64,000 nucleotides of DNA from Micromonospora_J zhanjiangensis (GCF_042650605.1 NZ_JBHSBN010000001.1:186001-250000); one strand, 5' to 3'; positions 38,537 through 48,132 are shown, numbered from the stretch's first letter. Numbers and translations are program-made. Notes: generated by a model not told the origin, from the sequence alone.

Positions 38537-39595
38537 TCAGGGATAGCTGACGCCGATCTGGGCGCGGATGGCGTCCAGCAGGGCCATCACCTCCAGGGTG
38601 GCCCGGTGCGGCACCAGCGGGCTCTCCAGCAGCCCGGCCGCCAGGCAGCGCTGCACCTCGGCGGCCTCGTGCTGGTAGCCCGAGCCGACCAACTCGCCCG
38701 GCAGCACCGTCGGCGCGTCCGCGTCGAGCCGGTGCACGACCAGTTGACCAGGGCGGATGAACGGCGCGGGCAGCTCGATCCGGCCCCGGGTGCCGGTCAG
38801 CGTCGCGACCGTCGGCGTCCGGCCGACCAGTCCACAGCTGAGCGTGGCGATGGCGCCCGAGTCGTAGCCCAGCACCACGCCGGTGTTCTCGTCCACCCCG
38901 CCCAGGCTGAGCTTCGCCCAGGAGCGGATCTCGTCCGGCGGGCCGAGCAGCAGGTGCGCCAGGGTGATCGGGTAGATCCCCAGGTCGAGCAGGGCGCCCC
39001 CGCCGAGCGCCCGGTCGACCAGCCGGTGCCCGGCCGGGAACGGCCCGGCCAGCCCGAAGTCGGCCTGGACCGAGGTGAGTTCGCCGATCTCGCCGGACCG
39101 GACCAGGTCCCGGGCCCGCAGCACCAGCGGGTCGCAGCGCATCCACATGGCTTCCATCAGGAACAGGCCCCGGGAGTGGGCCGCGTCGATCAGCTCCGCG
39201 CTGCTCGCCCGGTCCAGGGTCAGCGGCTTCTCGACAAGCACCGCCCGGCCGGCCCGCAGGCAGGTCATCGCGGCGTCGTGGTGGGCGGCGTGCGGGGTGG
39301 CCACGTAGACCACGTCCACGTCCGGGTCCGCGGCCAGCGCCTCCCACGAGCCGTACGCCCGCGGGACGCCGTGCCGGTCGGCGAAGGCCCGCGCGGTGCC
39401 CTCGGCCCGGGAGCCCACCGCCACCACCTCGGCGTCCGGCACCAGCCGCAGGTCCCGGACGAAGGTGGCGGCGATGCCGCCGGTGGCCAGAATGCCCCAC
39501 CGGGTGGGCCTTCGTTCGCCGCCGTCCCCGGCCGGTGGCCGGGCCGGGTCGGGGTCGGGCCGGACGGTCGGGGTCGAGGCGGGTTCACTCGTCAT
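38537..39595 (-). CDS. Gfo/Idh/MocA family oxidoreductase
   Basis: A 352-residue NAD(P)-dependent dehydrogenase. The Rossmann part has GILATGGIAATFVRDL and VVAVGSRAEGTARAFADRHG, and the family motif VEKPLTLDRASS follows near residue 115; the C-terminal beta-sheet domain holds GGALLDLGIYPITLAHLL. Substrates of this family are mostly sugars or inositols, unknown here. The ATG at 39595 follows TACCGT (plus strand 39602-39607) by six bases. It is convergent with pit and divergent from the NUDIX gene. Confidence 0.9.
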   Translation of the reverse strand: MTSEPASTPTVRPDPDPARPPAGDGGERRPTRWGILATGGIAATFVRDLRLVPDAEVVAVGSRAEGTARAFADRHGVPRAYGSWEALAADPDVDVVYVATPHAAHHDAAMTCLRAGRAVLVEKPLTLDRASSAELIDAAHSRGLFLMEAMWMRCDPLVLRARDLVRSGEIGELTSVQADFGLAGPFPAGHRLVDRALGGGALLDLGIYPITLAHLLLGPPDEIRSWAKLSLGGVDENTGVVLGYDSGAIATLSCGLVGRTPTVATLTGTRGRIELPAPFIRPGQLVVHRLDADAPTVLPGELVGSGYQHEAAEVQRCLAAGLLESPLVPHRATLEVMALLDAIRAQIGVSYP

Positions 39596-39777
39596 GCCGG
39601 CACGGTAGGGCCTGGCCGGGCCGGATACCAAGATCGGCGGGCCGGTCTCCCACAGGACGGGCGGGCCCGCGCCCGGCGGGCGGTCTGCCGTCGGGTCGGG
39701 TGGCCGGTCTGCCGTCGGGCCGGGTGGGCGGGCCCGCCGTCCGGAGCGCCGGGCCGGGCGCCGACTAGGCTCACCGC

Positions 39778-40632
39778 ATGACGATCGACGGCAGGGGATT
39801 CGCGGCGCCGGCGTCGTTGGTCGAGCACGCCCGCCGGTTCGCGGCCGAGGGTGGGACCCCGGCGGAGCCCCGGGTCGCCGCCACCGTGCTGCTGCTGCGG
39901 CCGGCCGCCGGCCGGCCCGCCGCCGACGGCGCCGACTTCGAGGTGTACGTCATCCGCCGGGTGGCCGCGATGGCCTTCGGCGGCATGTACGCCTTCCCGG
40001 GCGGTGGCGTCGACCGGTCGGACTCGCGGGTGCACCTCGACTGGGCCGGCCCGAGCCCGGCGCGGTGGGCCGAGCGGTTGGCGCTGGCGCCGGACGCGGC
40101 GCAGGCCGTCGTCTGCGCGGCGGCCCGCGAGGTGTTCGAGGAGGCCGGCGTCCTGCTGGCCGGCCCGCACCCGGACACCGTGGTCGGCGACGTCAGCGGC
40201 GAGGACTGGGAGACCGAACGCCGCGCGCTGGTCGAGCGGCGGATCGGCTTCGCCGAGCTGTTGCGGGCCCGGGGGCTGGCGCTCCGCTCCGACCTGCTGC
40301 TGCCGTGGAGCCGGTGGATCACGCCGGACTTCGAGCCGCGCCGGTTCGACACGTACTTCTTCGTCGCCCTGCTGCCCGAGGGGCAGCGGCCCCGGGACGT
40401 CTCCGGTGAGGCCGACCACACCATGTGGATCCGTCCGGAGGACGCCCTGGCCCGGGCGGCGGCCGGTGAGATCGGCATGCTGCCGCCCACCATGGCCACG
40501 CTGGCCGAGGTGGCCGGCTGTCCCGGGCTGGCCGAGGTGGCGACCATGGCGGCCGGCCGCGAGGTGGCCACTCCGATCACCCCGCGGCTGGAGACCGCAC
40601 CCGACGGTACGGGCCGGTTCGTGCTCGACTGA
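39778..40632 (+). CDS. NUDIX hydrolase
   Basis: A 284-residue protein. The Nudix box is stretched: FPGGGVDRSDSR opens it and REVFEEAGVLLAG closes it, with an insertion between, as in the longer actinobacterial NUDIX proteins. These hydrolyse nucleoside diphosphates linked to a moiety X, for example CoA or NADH; the substrate is not given by sequence. The ATG follows TAGGCT (39766-39771) by six bases, the clearest leaderless promoter of the window together with prsW. It is convergent with the pst operon, three bases from its last gene. Confidence 0.87.
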   Translation: MTIDGRGFAAPASLVEHARRFAAEGGTPAEPRVAATVLLLRPAAGRPAADGADFEVYVIRRVAAMAFGGMYAFPGGGVDRSDSRVHLDWAGPSPARWAERLALAPDAAQAVVCAAAREVFEEAGVLLAGPHPDTVVGDVSGEDWETERRALVERRIGFAELLRARGLALRSDLLLPWSRWITPDFEPRRFDTYFFVALLPEGQRPRDVSGEADHTMWIRPEDALARAAAGEIGMLPPTMATLAEVAGCPGLAEVATMAAGREVATPITPRLETAPDGTGRFVLD

Positions 40633-40635
40633 CCG

Positions 40636-41412
40636 TCAGCCGAAGCGGCCGGTGATGTAGTCCTCGGTCTTCTTGACGCTCGGGTTGCTGAAGATCTTCT
40701 GCGTGTTGTCGTACTCGACCAGGCGACCGGGGTCGCCGGTGCGCTCGATCGAGAAGAACGCGGTGCGGTCGGAGACCCGGGCCGCCTGCTGCATGTTGTG
40801 CGTGACGATGATGATCGTGAACTCGTCCTTGAGCTTGAACATCAGGTCCTCGATCGCCAGGGTGGAGATCGGGTCCAACGCCGAGCAGGGCTCGTCCATC
40901 AGCACCACCTGCGGCTGCATCGCCACGGTACGGGCGATGCACAGCCGCTGCTGCTGGCCGCCGGACAGGCCGGCGCCCGGCTTGCCCAGCCGGTCCTTGA
41001 CCTCGTCCCACAGGTTCGCCGACCGCAGCGCCTTCTCCGCCGCGTCCTGCAGGACCGACTTCCTGCGGACGCCGTTGAGCTTCAACCCGGCCACCACGTT
41101 GTCGAAGATCGACATGGTGGGGAACGGGTTGGGCCGCTGGAAGACCATCCCGATCATGCGACGGACCGCGGTCACGTCCACGTCGCGGTCGTAGATGTCC
41201 TGGTCGTCGATGGTCAACCGGCCGTCGACCCGGGCACCGGGCAGCACCTCGTGCATCCGGTTGATCGACCGCAGGAAGGTGGACTTGCCACAGCCGGACG
41301 GTCCGATCAGGGCGGTCACGGTCTTCGGTTCGACGGTGAGGTTGATGTTCTCGATCGCCTTGAACGAGCCGTAGTAGGCGCTGACGTTCGTGGCTTCGAC
41401 GCGCTTGGCCAT
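40636..41412 (-). CDS. pstB: phosphate ABC transporter ATP-binding protein
   Basis: A 258-residue ATPase of the high-affinity phosphate transporter. Walker A is GPSGCGKSTFLRS, the signature LSGGQQQRLCIART and Walker B VVLMDEPCSALDP; FQRPNPFPTMSIFDNV is typical of PstB. The ATG at 41412 is chosen because GGAGGTGA lies seven bases upstream; an earlier ATG (41439) overlaps the pstA stop. It is the last gene of the pst operon. Confidence 0.97.
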   Translation of the reverse strand: MAKRVEATNVSAYYGSFKAIENINLTVEPKTVTALIGPSGCGKSTFLRSINRMHEVLPGARVDGRLTIDDQDIYDRDVDVTAVRRMIGMVFQRPNPFPTMSIFDNVVAGLKLNGVRRKSVLQDAAEKALRSANLWDEVKDRLGKPGAGLSGGQQQRLCIARTVAMQPQVVLMDEPCSALDPISTLAIEDLMFKLKDEFTIIIVTHNMQQAARVSDRTAFFSIERTGDPGRLVEYDNTQKIFSNPSVKKTEDYITGRFG

Positions 41413-41435
41413 GGTGGGGTCACCTCCGGAGGTGG

Positions 41436-42524
41436 TCATCGGGCGAGCCGGTTGCGACGGGCGAGCAGCTTCGCCGCGATGGTCAGGACGAGTACGAGGG
41501 CGACCAGGGTGAGAGCCGCCGTCCAGGCCCGCGCCGGGGCGTACCGGGACGCGTCGCCCGCCTGCTGGTAGACGAAGAGCGACAGGGACGCCTGGTTGTT
41601 CTGGAACGGGTCGAAGTTGATCGCGGCCGTGCCGCCGGCGACCAGCAGCACCGGTGCGGTCTCGCCGGCCGCCCGGGCGATCGAGAGCATCACGCCGGTG
41701 ACGATGCCGGGCAGCGCGGTCGGCAGGACGATCCGCAGGATCGTCTTCCACTTCGGCACGCCGAGCGCGTACGACCCCTCGCGCAGCGGCGCCGGGACCA
41801 GCCGGAGCATCTCCTCGGTCGAGCGGATCACCAGGGGAAGCATCAGCACGCTCAGCGCCAGCGACGCCGCGAAGCCCGAGTACGCGGGCTGTCCGTCGTT
41901 GAACAGCGGCGTGACCATCAGCACCCAGAAGGCCAGCACGAACAGCCCGGCGACGATGGACGGGATGCCGGTCATCACGTCCACGAAGAAGCGGACCAGG
42001 AAGGCGAACCGGCCCCGGCCGTACTCCACCACGTAGATCGCGCAGAGGATGCCGAGCGGCACGGTGATCAGGGCGGCGATGCCGACCTGCTCCAGGGTGC
42101 CGACGATGGCGTGGTAGGCGCCGCCCATCGGGTCGCGGGCGCCGATGTTGTTCATCGAGGTGCCGAAGAAGTTGCCGTCGAGCCGGTCCATGCCCTTGCT
42201 CACCAGCGTCCACACCACCGACAGCAGCGGCAGCACGGCCAGCACGAAGGCCGAGTGGATCAGGGCGCTCCAGACCCGGTTGCGAGCCTGCCGGGGGCCC
42301 TCCACCGACCGGCTGGCCGCGTAGAGGCCGAGCAGGTAGAGCAGGGCGCCCAGCACGACGACCAGCACCGGGCCGCCGAGGTCGGCGCCGTAGACGATGC
42401 CGGCCGCGACGGCCAGCGCCGCCACCGCCAGGCCGAGGCGGACCGGCAGGGGTAGCCGGCGGCCCCGCAGGTCGGTCGGACGGCCCGGGGCGGTCGGGCG
42501 GCCGGGAGCGGTCAGGGTACTCAT
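41436..42524 (-). CDS. pstA: phosphate ABC transporter permease PstA
   Basis: A 362-residue inner-membrane permease with about eight helices. An unusually long hydrophobic N-terminal part (two or three helices) precedes the classical PstA core: MNNIGARDPMGGAYHAIVGT, FFVDVMTGIPSIVAGLFVLA, and the EAA-type loop LREGSYALGVPKWKTILRIV. The start overlaps the pstC stop (ATGA). It forms the channel with PstC. Confidence 0.95.
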   Translation of the reverse strand: MSTLTAPGRPTAPGRPTDLRGRRLPLPVRLGLAVAALAVAAGIVYGADLGGPVLVVVLGALLYLLGLYAASRSVEGPRQARNRVWSALIHSAFVLAVLPLLSVVWTLVSKGMDRLDGNFFGTSMNNIGARDPMGGAYHAIVGTLEQVGIAALITVPLGILCAIYVVEYGRGRFAFLVRFFVDVMTGIPSIVAGLFVLAFWVLMVTPLFNDGQPAYSGFAASLALSVLMLPLVIRSTEEMLRLVPAPLREGSYALGVPKWKTILRIVLPTALPGIVTGVMLSIARAAGETAPVLLVAGGTAAINFDPFQNNQASLSLFVYQQAGDASRYAPARAWTAALTLVALVLVLTIAAKLLARRNRLAR

Positions 42525-43609
42525 GCGGCGGACTCCGTGAACTCCCGGCGGCGGTAGATGATCGCGCGAGCGGTGATGTTGACCAGCAGCGTGATGGCGA
42601 AGAGCACGAGACCGGAGGCGATCAGCGCGCCCCGACCGGTGTCGTCGGCCTCGCCGAACTTGACGGCGATGTTCGCGGCGATCGAGTTGCCGCCGTTGGC
42701 GAGGATGTTGAACGAGATGTCGTAGGCGAAGCTGAGCGTCATGGCGAGGGCGATGGTCTCGCCGAGCGCCCGACCGAGACCCAGCATCACCGCGCCGATG
42801 ACGCCCGGCCGCCCGTACGGCAGGACGGCGGTGCGGATCATCTCCCACCGGGTCGCGCCGAGGGCGAGGGCGGCCTCCTCGTTGGCGGTGGGCGTCTGCA
42901 GGAAGACCTCGCGGGAGAGCGAGATGACGATCGGCAGCACCATGATCGCCAGAACCAGCGAGCCGAGCAGGATCGACCGGCCGAACGGGCCGTCGCCGCC
43001 GAAGATCGGGATCCAGCCGAAGTACCGGTTCAACCAGATCGACAGGTCCTGTACCGGGCCGGCGAAGTAGTCCCGGCCCCACAGGCCGAAGACCACGCTC
43101 GGCACGGCGGCCAGCAGGTCGACCAGGAAGCCCAGGACGACGCCCACCCGGCGCGGCGCGTAGTGGGTGAGGAAGAGCGCGATGCCCAGGGCCACCGGCA
43201 CGGCGACGATCAGCGCGATGACCGCCGAGAGCACGGTGCCGAACGCCAGCGCGCCGATGCCGAACTGCGGATCGGCGCCGTTGGGTGACCAGCCCTCGAA
43301 GGTGAGGAAGTTGGCCTTGTTGGCGCGCAGCGCCGGGATCGCCTTGGCGATCAGGAAGACCGCGATGGCCAGGATGATGAGCAGCACCGTCGCGCCGGCC
43401 GCGGTGCTGAGCAGCCGGAAGACGCGTTCGGTGCCGAAGGTCCGGCGCCGGGGCAGGGCCCCGCCGCCACCGAGGCCGGCGGGCGGCCGACCGGACATGG
43501 GCGGTGCGGTGTCGACCGACACCGCCGAACCGGCGGACCGGGCGTGACTCGTGGTCACGTCCGGTCCGCCGGCCCTGGTGTCGGCCGAGCGGGGAGGGGA
43601 TTCACCCAT
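42521..43609 (-). CDS. pstC: phosphate ABC transporter permease PstC
   Basis: A 362-residue permease with six main helices. The N-terminal 60 residues are cytoplasmic and disordered. The core has FGIGALAFGTVLSAVIALIV, YFGWIPIFGGDGPFGRSI and the EAA loop NEEAALALGATRWEMIRTAV. The ATG at 43609 has GGAG about 11 bases upstream; a GTG 17 codons later is possible. It is the second gene of the operon, 44 bases after pstS. Confidence 0.95.
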   Translation of the reverse strand: MGESPPRSADTRAGGPDVTTSHARSAGSAVSVDTAPPMSGRPPAGLGGGGALPRRRTFGTERVFRLLSTAAGATVLLIILAIAVFLIAKAIPALRANKANFLTFEGWSPNGADPQFGIGALAFGTVLSAVIALIVAVPVALGIALFLTHYAPRRVGVVLGFLVDLLAAVPSVVFGLWGRDYFAGPVQDLSIWLNRYFGWIPIFGGDGPFGRSILLGSLVLAIMVLPIVISLSREVFLQTPTANEEAALALGATRWEMIRTAVLPYGRPGVIGAVMLGLGRALGETIALAMTLSFAYDISFNILANGGNSIAANIAVKFGEADDTGRGALIASGLVLFAITLLVNITARAIIYRRREFTESAA

Positions 43610-43653
43610 CTGCTCGCTCGCTCCGTGTGAGGAATGGTGAGGGAACTACCGGA

Positions 43654-44757
43654 TCAGGCCAGGCCCTTGACGGACTCGGCGACCTTGCTGCGGACCGACT
43701 CCGGCAGCGGGGCGTAACCGAGTTCGGCCAGGACCTGCTGGCCCTCGCTGCTGGCCGTGTAGGTGAGGAAGCCCTTGACCAGCTTGAGCTTGTCGGCGGC
43801 GAGGCCCTTGTCGCAGACGATCTCGTACGTCACCAGGATCAGCGGGTAGGCCCCGGCCTCCTTGGTCTTGTAGTCGATCGACAGCTTGAGGTCGTCGCCC
43901 TGGCCCTCGACCTTGGCGCCGGCGACGGCCTTGCCCGCGTTCTCGGCGGTCAACTCGGCGAACTCGCCGTTGCCGTTGGCGATCTTGGCGATGCCCAGGC
44001 CGGCGTTCTCCGCGAACGACCACTCGGTGTAGGTGATGGAGCCGGGGGTGGACTTGACGAAGCTGGTGACACCGTCCGAGCCCTTGGCGCCGGTGCCGCC
44101 CGGGGCCTTCCAGCCCTTGGCGTTACCGAAGGTCCAGTCCGACTCGGCGGTCTTGAACAGGAACTTGGTGAAGTTGTCGGTGGTGCCGGAGTCCTCCGAC
44201 CGGTGCGCGGTCTGGATGGCGGTGGACGGCAGCTTGGCGTCGGCGTTGTCGGCCTTGATCGCCGGGTCGTCCCACTTGGTGATCTTGCCGGCGAAAATCT
44301 TGGCGACGGTGGCCGGCTTGAGCTGCAGGCCCTTCACGCCGTCCAGGTTGTACGCCACCGCGATCGGGCCGGTGACCATGGGGAGGTGGATGGCCTTGCC
44401 GCCGGAGCACTTGGCGTCGGCCTTCGGCTGCTCCTCCGGCTTGAGCGCCGAGTCGGAGCCGGCGAAGTCCGCCGTGCCGGAGATCAGTGCCTGGATGCCG
44501 GCACCGGAACCGGTGCCCTCGTAGTTGATCGTCGCGCCGTTGCACTTCTGCTGATACGCCTTGCGCCACTCGTCCATGGCGTTCTTCTGGGCGGTAGAGC
44601 CCTGCGCGTTCAGCGTGCCGGTGGCACAGTCGGCCGCGGCGGTGGAGCCCGCCGACGATCCGCTGCTCGGCCCGTTGTTGTCCGAACCGCAGGCAGCGAG
44701 TGCGAGCGTTGCGGAAAGAGCGAGGCAGGCGATGGCGCCGTGCCGCTGGAGCTTCAC
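43654..44757 (-). CDS. pstS: phosphate-binding lipoprotein PstS
   Basis: A 367-residue lipoprotein that catches phosphate outside the membrane. The signal peptide ends in the lipobox ALAACG, followed by a Ser/Gly linker. Phosphate-site segments are GTGSGAGIQALISGTADFAG, SDSALKPEE and RSEDSGTTDNFTKFL. The GTG at 44757 has AAGGGA nine bases upstream; ATG at 44775 is the alternative. A PHO box lies 111 bases upstream, so expression under phosphate starvation by PhoP is expected. Confidence 0.95.
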   Translation of the reverse strand: MKLQRHGAIACLALSATLALAACGSDNNGPSSGSSAGSTAAADCATGTLNAQGSTAQKNAMDEWRKAYQQKCNGATINYEGTGSGAGIQALISGTADFAGSDSALKPEEQPKADAKCSGGKAIHLPMVTGPIAVAYNLDGVKGLQLKPATVAKIFAGKITKWDDPAIKADNADAKLPSTAIQTAHRSEDSGTTDNFTKFLFKTAESDWTFGNAKGWKAPGGTGAKGSDGVTSFVKSTPGSITYTEWSFAENAGLGIAKIANGNGEFAELTAENAGKAVAGAKVEGQGDDLKLSIDYKTKEAGAYPLILVTYEIVCDKGLAADKLKLVKGFLTYTASSEGQQVLAELGYAPLPESVRSKVAESVKGLA

Positions 44758-44867
44758 CGAGGGGTTTCCCTTCATGAACGTTGCGTCGCGGAGGTCGTCC
44801 GCGCGGCCGGCGGTCAACCAGCCAGTACGCAAGTTAGGAGGGCCAGGTGGACGGCTTGCCGGGCGTG

Positions 44868-44889
44868 GGTGAACGGGGGGTGAACAGGT
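44868..44889 (-). promoter_or_regulatory. PHO box (PhoP site) of the pst operon
   Basis: On the minus strand, two direct repeats GTTCACC are 11 bases apart (plus strand GGTGAAC at 44868 and 44879). A third, weaker unit (AGTGAAC) lies at 44934, 55 bases from the second, that is five further repeat lengths. The rest of the 317-base space between pstS and mshD shows no gene; it has a small inverted repeat CGGCCCG/CGGGCCG near 44995-45021. Confidence 0.8.
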
Positions 44890-45074
44890 GTTGCCGGCCA
44901 GGCCGCCGTCAGCTGAGGGCGGGTTGGCCGGAAAGTGAACTCCGAGGCTGACGTCGTGACACGTCCGTACTTAATACGACAGCCAGTTATCGGCCCGTGA
45001 TCCGCCGTACATCGGGCCGTGATCCCGACGACCCGACCCGGTCACCGCGGACCCGGGCTTCGGCCCGATCTCGG

Positions 45075-46109
45075 CTACGCGGTACGTCGGTAGGTGACGT
45101 GGGCCGTCCATCGGCCGAAGCCGAGCCGGTGGTAGAGCGCCATCGCCGCCGCGTTGTCGTCGTCGACGTACAGCATCGCCCGGTTCAGGCCCCGGTCGCG
45201 CAGGTGGCGCAGGCCGGCCAGGGTCAACGCCTTGCCCAGGCCGGTGCCGTGCGTGGTCGGGTCGACGCCGAGCACGTACACCTCGCCGACGGGCTCGCCG
45301 CGGTAACCGGAGCCGGCGACGTCGGCCGCTCCGGCCGGCGCGATCCCGTCCGGTCCGGCGGCGGCCGGTCCGCCGTGCACCTTGGTCCAGTGGAAGCCGA
45401 GCAGGCGGTCGTCGGCGTCCTGGACCGCGAGCAGGAATCCGGCCGGGTCGAACCACGGCTCGGCCATCCGTACCCTCAGATCCTCGGCCGTCCAGCGGCC
45501 CTGCTCGGGGTGCTCGGCGAAGGCCCGCCGGTTGACCGCGAGCCAGGCGTCCTCGTCGTGACCCGGCCGGAACGGCCGGATCGACACGCCGGCCGGCAGT
45601 CGGGGTTCGGCCAGCGGGCCGGCCAGCGGCCGGCGCAGCTGCCAGAGCACCCGGACCCGGTCGAAGCCCAGGTCGAGCGCGAGCGCCGCCGCCGACGGGT
45701 GGTCACCGTGGGCCCATACCCGCAGCCCGCGGTCGGTCGCCGGGTCGGCCCCCGTGCCGTACGCCACCGGCCGTTCCCTGGTCGCGTCCAGCGCGGCGGT
45801 CAGCAGCGCCCGGCCGACGCCGCGCCGCCGGTGGGCCGGATGCACCACCAGCTCGGCCACCGTCCCGTCCGGCTCCGGCGTCAGGTGGGCGTAACCCGTC
45901 AGCGTGCCGCGCGGACCGCGGGCCAGCAGGTGTACGGCGGGCTCCGGCCCGCCCGGACTCAGCCGCAGCAGCACGCTCTCGGAGAGCGGGTCGGCCCCGT
46001 CGGCTACGCCGGCCGCGCGGCTCAACGCGATCACCTCCGGCACCTCGTCCGGATCCAGCCGTCGACTGCTGGCGGTCCGCGGCCTCTCCGAGGATGCTTC
46101 GTTGATCAC
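45075..46109 (-). CDS. mshD: mycothiol synthase
   Basis: A 344-residue tandem-GNAT enzyme that acetylates cysteinyl-glucosaminyl-inositol to give mycothiol, the main thiol of actinobacteria. Both domains show acetyl-CoA motifs: VHPAHRRRGVGRALLTAALD and VDPTTHGTGLGKALTLAGLR. The C-terminal half with FHWTKVH and GEVYVLGVDP matches MshD closely. The GTG at 46109 follows TACGGT (plus strand 46116-46121) by six bases. Its place beside the pst genes and glnR is the same as in M. tuberculosis (from memory). Confidence 0.94.
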   Translation of the reverse strand: MINEASSERPRTASSRRLDPDEVPEVIALSRAAGVADGADPLSESVLLRLSPGGPEPAVHLLARGPRGTLTGYAHLTPEPDGTVAELVVHPAHRRRGVGRALLTAALDATRERPVAYGTGADPATDRGLRVWAHGDHPSAAALALDLGFDRVRVLWQLRRPLAGPLAEPRLPAGVSIRPFRPGHDEDAWLAVNRRAFAEHPEQGRWTAEDLRVRMAEPWFDPAGFLLAVQDADDRLLGFHWTKVHGGPAAAGPDGIAPAGAADVAGSGYRGEPVGEVYVLGVDPTTHGTGLGKALTLAGLRHLRDRGLNRAMLYVDDDNAAAMALYHRLGFGRWTAHVTYRRTA

Positions 46110-46152
46110 CGTCTCACCGTATATCGGACGGGGGCGCGCCGGGGCGGTCCGC

Positions 46153-47106
46153 TCAGCGCGGGCCCGCGTTCGCCACCGGCGCCCGCTGGTACGCGGCCGC
46201 GGCGAGACCGGTGGGCAGCGACTCCAGTTGGAACCGCTGGGTGAGGCTGGCCAGGATCACCCGCAGCGCGTCGACGCTGCCCTGCCGGTTGCCGCCGCCG
46301 TCGTGCATGAGCACGATCGAACCGGCGTCGACCGGGTCCAGGACGGCGGACACGATGGCCGCCACGCCCGGCCGGGTCCAGTCCCGCGGGTCGACCGACC
46401 AGGCCAGTGAGGTCATCCCGAGCTGTCGGGCGACGTCGACCACGACCGGCGTCCAGGCCCCGCCCGGCTGGCGGAAGTACCGGATGGTCGCGTCGGGCGC
46501 GGCGGCGTGGATCGCCTCGTCGGTGGCGGTCAGGTCGGCGCGGATCGCCGCCGCCGTCCGGGAGCCGAGGGTCACGTCGTGCGACCAGCTGTGGTTGCAC
46601 AGGGTGTGCCCCTCGGCGACGACCTGCCGGACCAGCTCGGGGTAGTCGCGCGCGTTCCGGCCGATTATGCAGAAGGTGGCCTTGACGCCGTACTGCCGCA
46701 GCACGGCGAGGATCTGCGGGGTGTACTCGGGGCTCGGCCCGTCGTCGAAGGTGAGCGCCACCCGGTCGGATCCGGTGCTGATCCGGCTGCCGAACGGGCC
46801 GCCCCGCTCCGGCGGGAGCTGCGGCTCGGCGTACCGGTCGGGGGCCTGCGGGGTGGGCCTGGCCGGCGCCGGGGAGGTACGCGCGGGTCCGGCCCGATCG
46901 GCGTCCGATCGGGCGGCGACCGGCGTGCCGGACGGTACGCCGCCGGAGGTGCCCAGCGTCCGACCCACCGCGTACGCGGTGAACAGCGTCGAACCGGCTA
47001 TCAGCACGACCAGCAGGGTGTTCCGGGCTCCCGGGGTCAGCCGGAGGGATCCCCAGCGGTTCCGGTAGTTACCGGGCCGGTAGTTGCCTCCCTGGTAAAG
47101 CGACAT
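46153..47106 (-). CDS. polysaccharide deacetylase family protein (NodB domain), membrane-anchored
   Basis: A 317-residue protein with a signal-anchor helix (about 30-50), a Pro-rich linker and a NodB-type deacetylase domain. The metal and catalytic motifs are VALTFDDGPSPEYT (Asp pair), HTLCNHSWSHD (HxxxH-type metal histidines), RYFRQPGGAW and a late IVLMHDGGG. Such enzymes remove acetyl groups from peptidoglycan, chitin-like or other surface polymers. AAGGG lies eight bases before the ATG. It is inserted between mshD and glnR, a place where I know of no counterpart in M. tuberculosis. Confidence 0.9.
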   Translation of the reverse strand: MSLYQGGNYRPGNYRNRWGSLRLTPGARNTLLVVLIAGSTLFTAYAVGRTLGTSGGVPSGTPVAARSDADRAGPARTSPAPARPTPQAPDRYAEPQLPPERGGPFGSRISTGSDRVALTFDDGPSPEYTPQILAVLRQYGVKATFCIIGRNARDYPELVRQVVAEGHTLCNHSWSHDVTLGSRTAAAIRADLTATDEAIHAAAPDATIRYFRQPGGAWTPVVVDVARQLGMTSLAWSVDPRDWTRPGVAAIVSAVLDPVDAGSIVLMHDGGGNRQGSVDALRVILASLTQRFQLESLPTGLAAAAYQRAPVANAGPR

Positions 47107-47213
47107 CCCAGTGCCCTTCTCGCGGCAGATCCGTCATCGACCCTACGGATATCAAGCCGAAAAATGGGCTTTTCTCGGGATTAGTCACGGGAATGGGGCA
47201 TAGCGGGTGACAG

Positions 47214-47930
47214 TCAGACCGGCAGCGGTGCCGGCTCCGGCTGCTCGCTCATCGACCGCGACGGCGGTACGACGAACTTGTACCCGACCTGGCGGACGGT
47301 GCCGATCATCGACTCGTACTCCGAGCCGAGCTTGGCCCGCAGCCGCCGGACGTGCACGTCCACGGTCCGGGTGCCGCCGAAGTAGTCGTACCCCCAGACC
47401 TCCCGGAGCAGCTGGTCGCGGGTGAACACCCGGCCCGGGTGCTGGGCGAGGAACTTCAGCAGCTCGAACTCCTTGTACGTCAGGTCGAGCGGGCGCCCCT
47501 TGAGCTTGGCCGCGTAGGTGTCCGGGTCGATGGCCAGCTCGCCGGCCCGGATCAGCCCGTGCGCCCCGGCGGTGGCGCTGGTCAGACGGCCGACGGCCAA
47601 CCGCAGCCGGGCCTCCACCTCGGCCGGGCCGGCGCTGGCCAGGATCACGTCGTCCACGCCCCAGTCCGCGTTCAGGGCGATCAGGCCGGCCTCGGTCACC
47701 ACCGCGACCAGCGGCACCCCGAGGCCGGTGGCGTGCAGCATCCGGCAGGTGGCGCGGGCATCGCTGAGTTCGGTGCGGGCGTCCACCAGCACGGCGTCCG
47801 GGCTCGGCCCGGCGACCAGGGTGCGGACGTCCCGGGGCGCGGTGCGAACCGAGTGGGGGAGCAGGTCCAGCGCGGGCAGCACGGCGGATGGCTCGCCGGC
47901 GCGCGCGGTGACCAGCAGCAGGATCTCCAC
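47214..47930 (-). CDS. glnR: orphan OmpR-type response regulator, GlnR-like
   Basis: A 238-residue regulator. The N-terminal receiver is atypical: DAVLVDARTELSDARATCRML keeps an aspartate, but the usual acidic pair and lysine are not all apparent. The C-terminal winged helix (DLTYKEFELLKFLAQHPGRV, GGTRTVDVHVRRLRAKLG) is strongly GlnR-like. GlnR controls nitrogen assimilation in actinobacteria without a paired kinase. No kinase gene is adjacent, which supports this reading, as does the mshD-glnR-lmeA order. GGAGGTGA is placed four to five bases before the GTG. Confidence 0.85.
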   Translation of the reverse strand: MEILLLVTARAGEPSAVLPALDLLPHSVRTAPRDVRTLVAGPSPDAVLVDARTELSDARATCRMLHATGLGVPLVAVVTEAGLIALNADWGVDDVILASAGPAEVEARLRLAVGRLTSATAGAHGLIRAGELAIDPDTYAAKLKGRPLDLTYKEFELLKFLAQHPGRVFTRDQLLREVWGYDYFGGTRTVDVHVRRLRAKLGSEYESMIGTVRQVGYKFVVPPSRSMSEQPEPAPLPV

Positions 47931-48132
47931 GCAATCACCTCCGTCCCGGCGGCCTGGGCCGCGCGGTGATCAGCGACGTCGACCGGATGACGTCCGGGAG
48001 GTCGCTGGAGACTGGCGTCGGTCCCGGCGTCGCTGACGGGCGGGTTAAGGCCTGAGCGTAGCGGATGCTCAGTGTCCCGCCGTCGATGTTCCGTCCGATT
48101 ACCGACCTATTGCCGGACTGGCCGGCCAGGTT

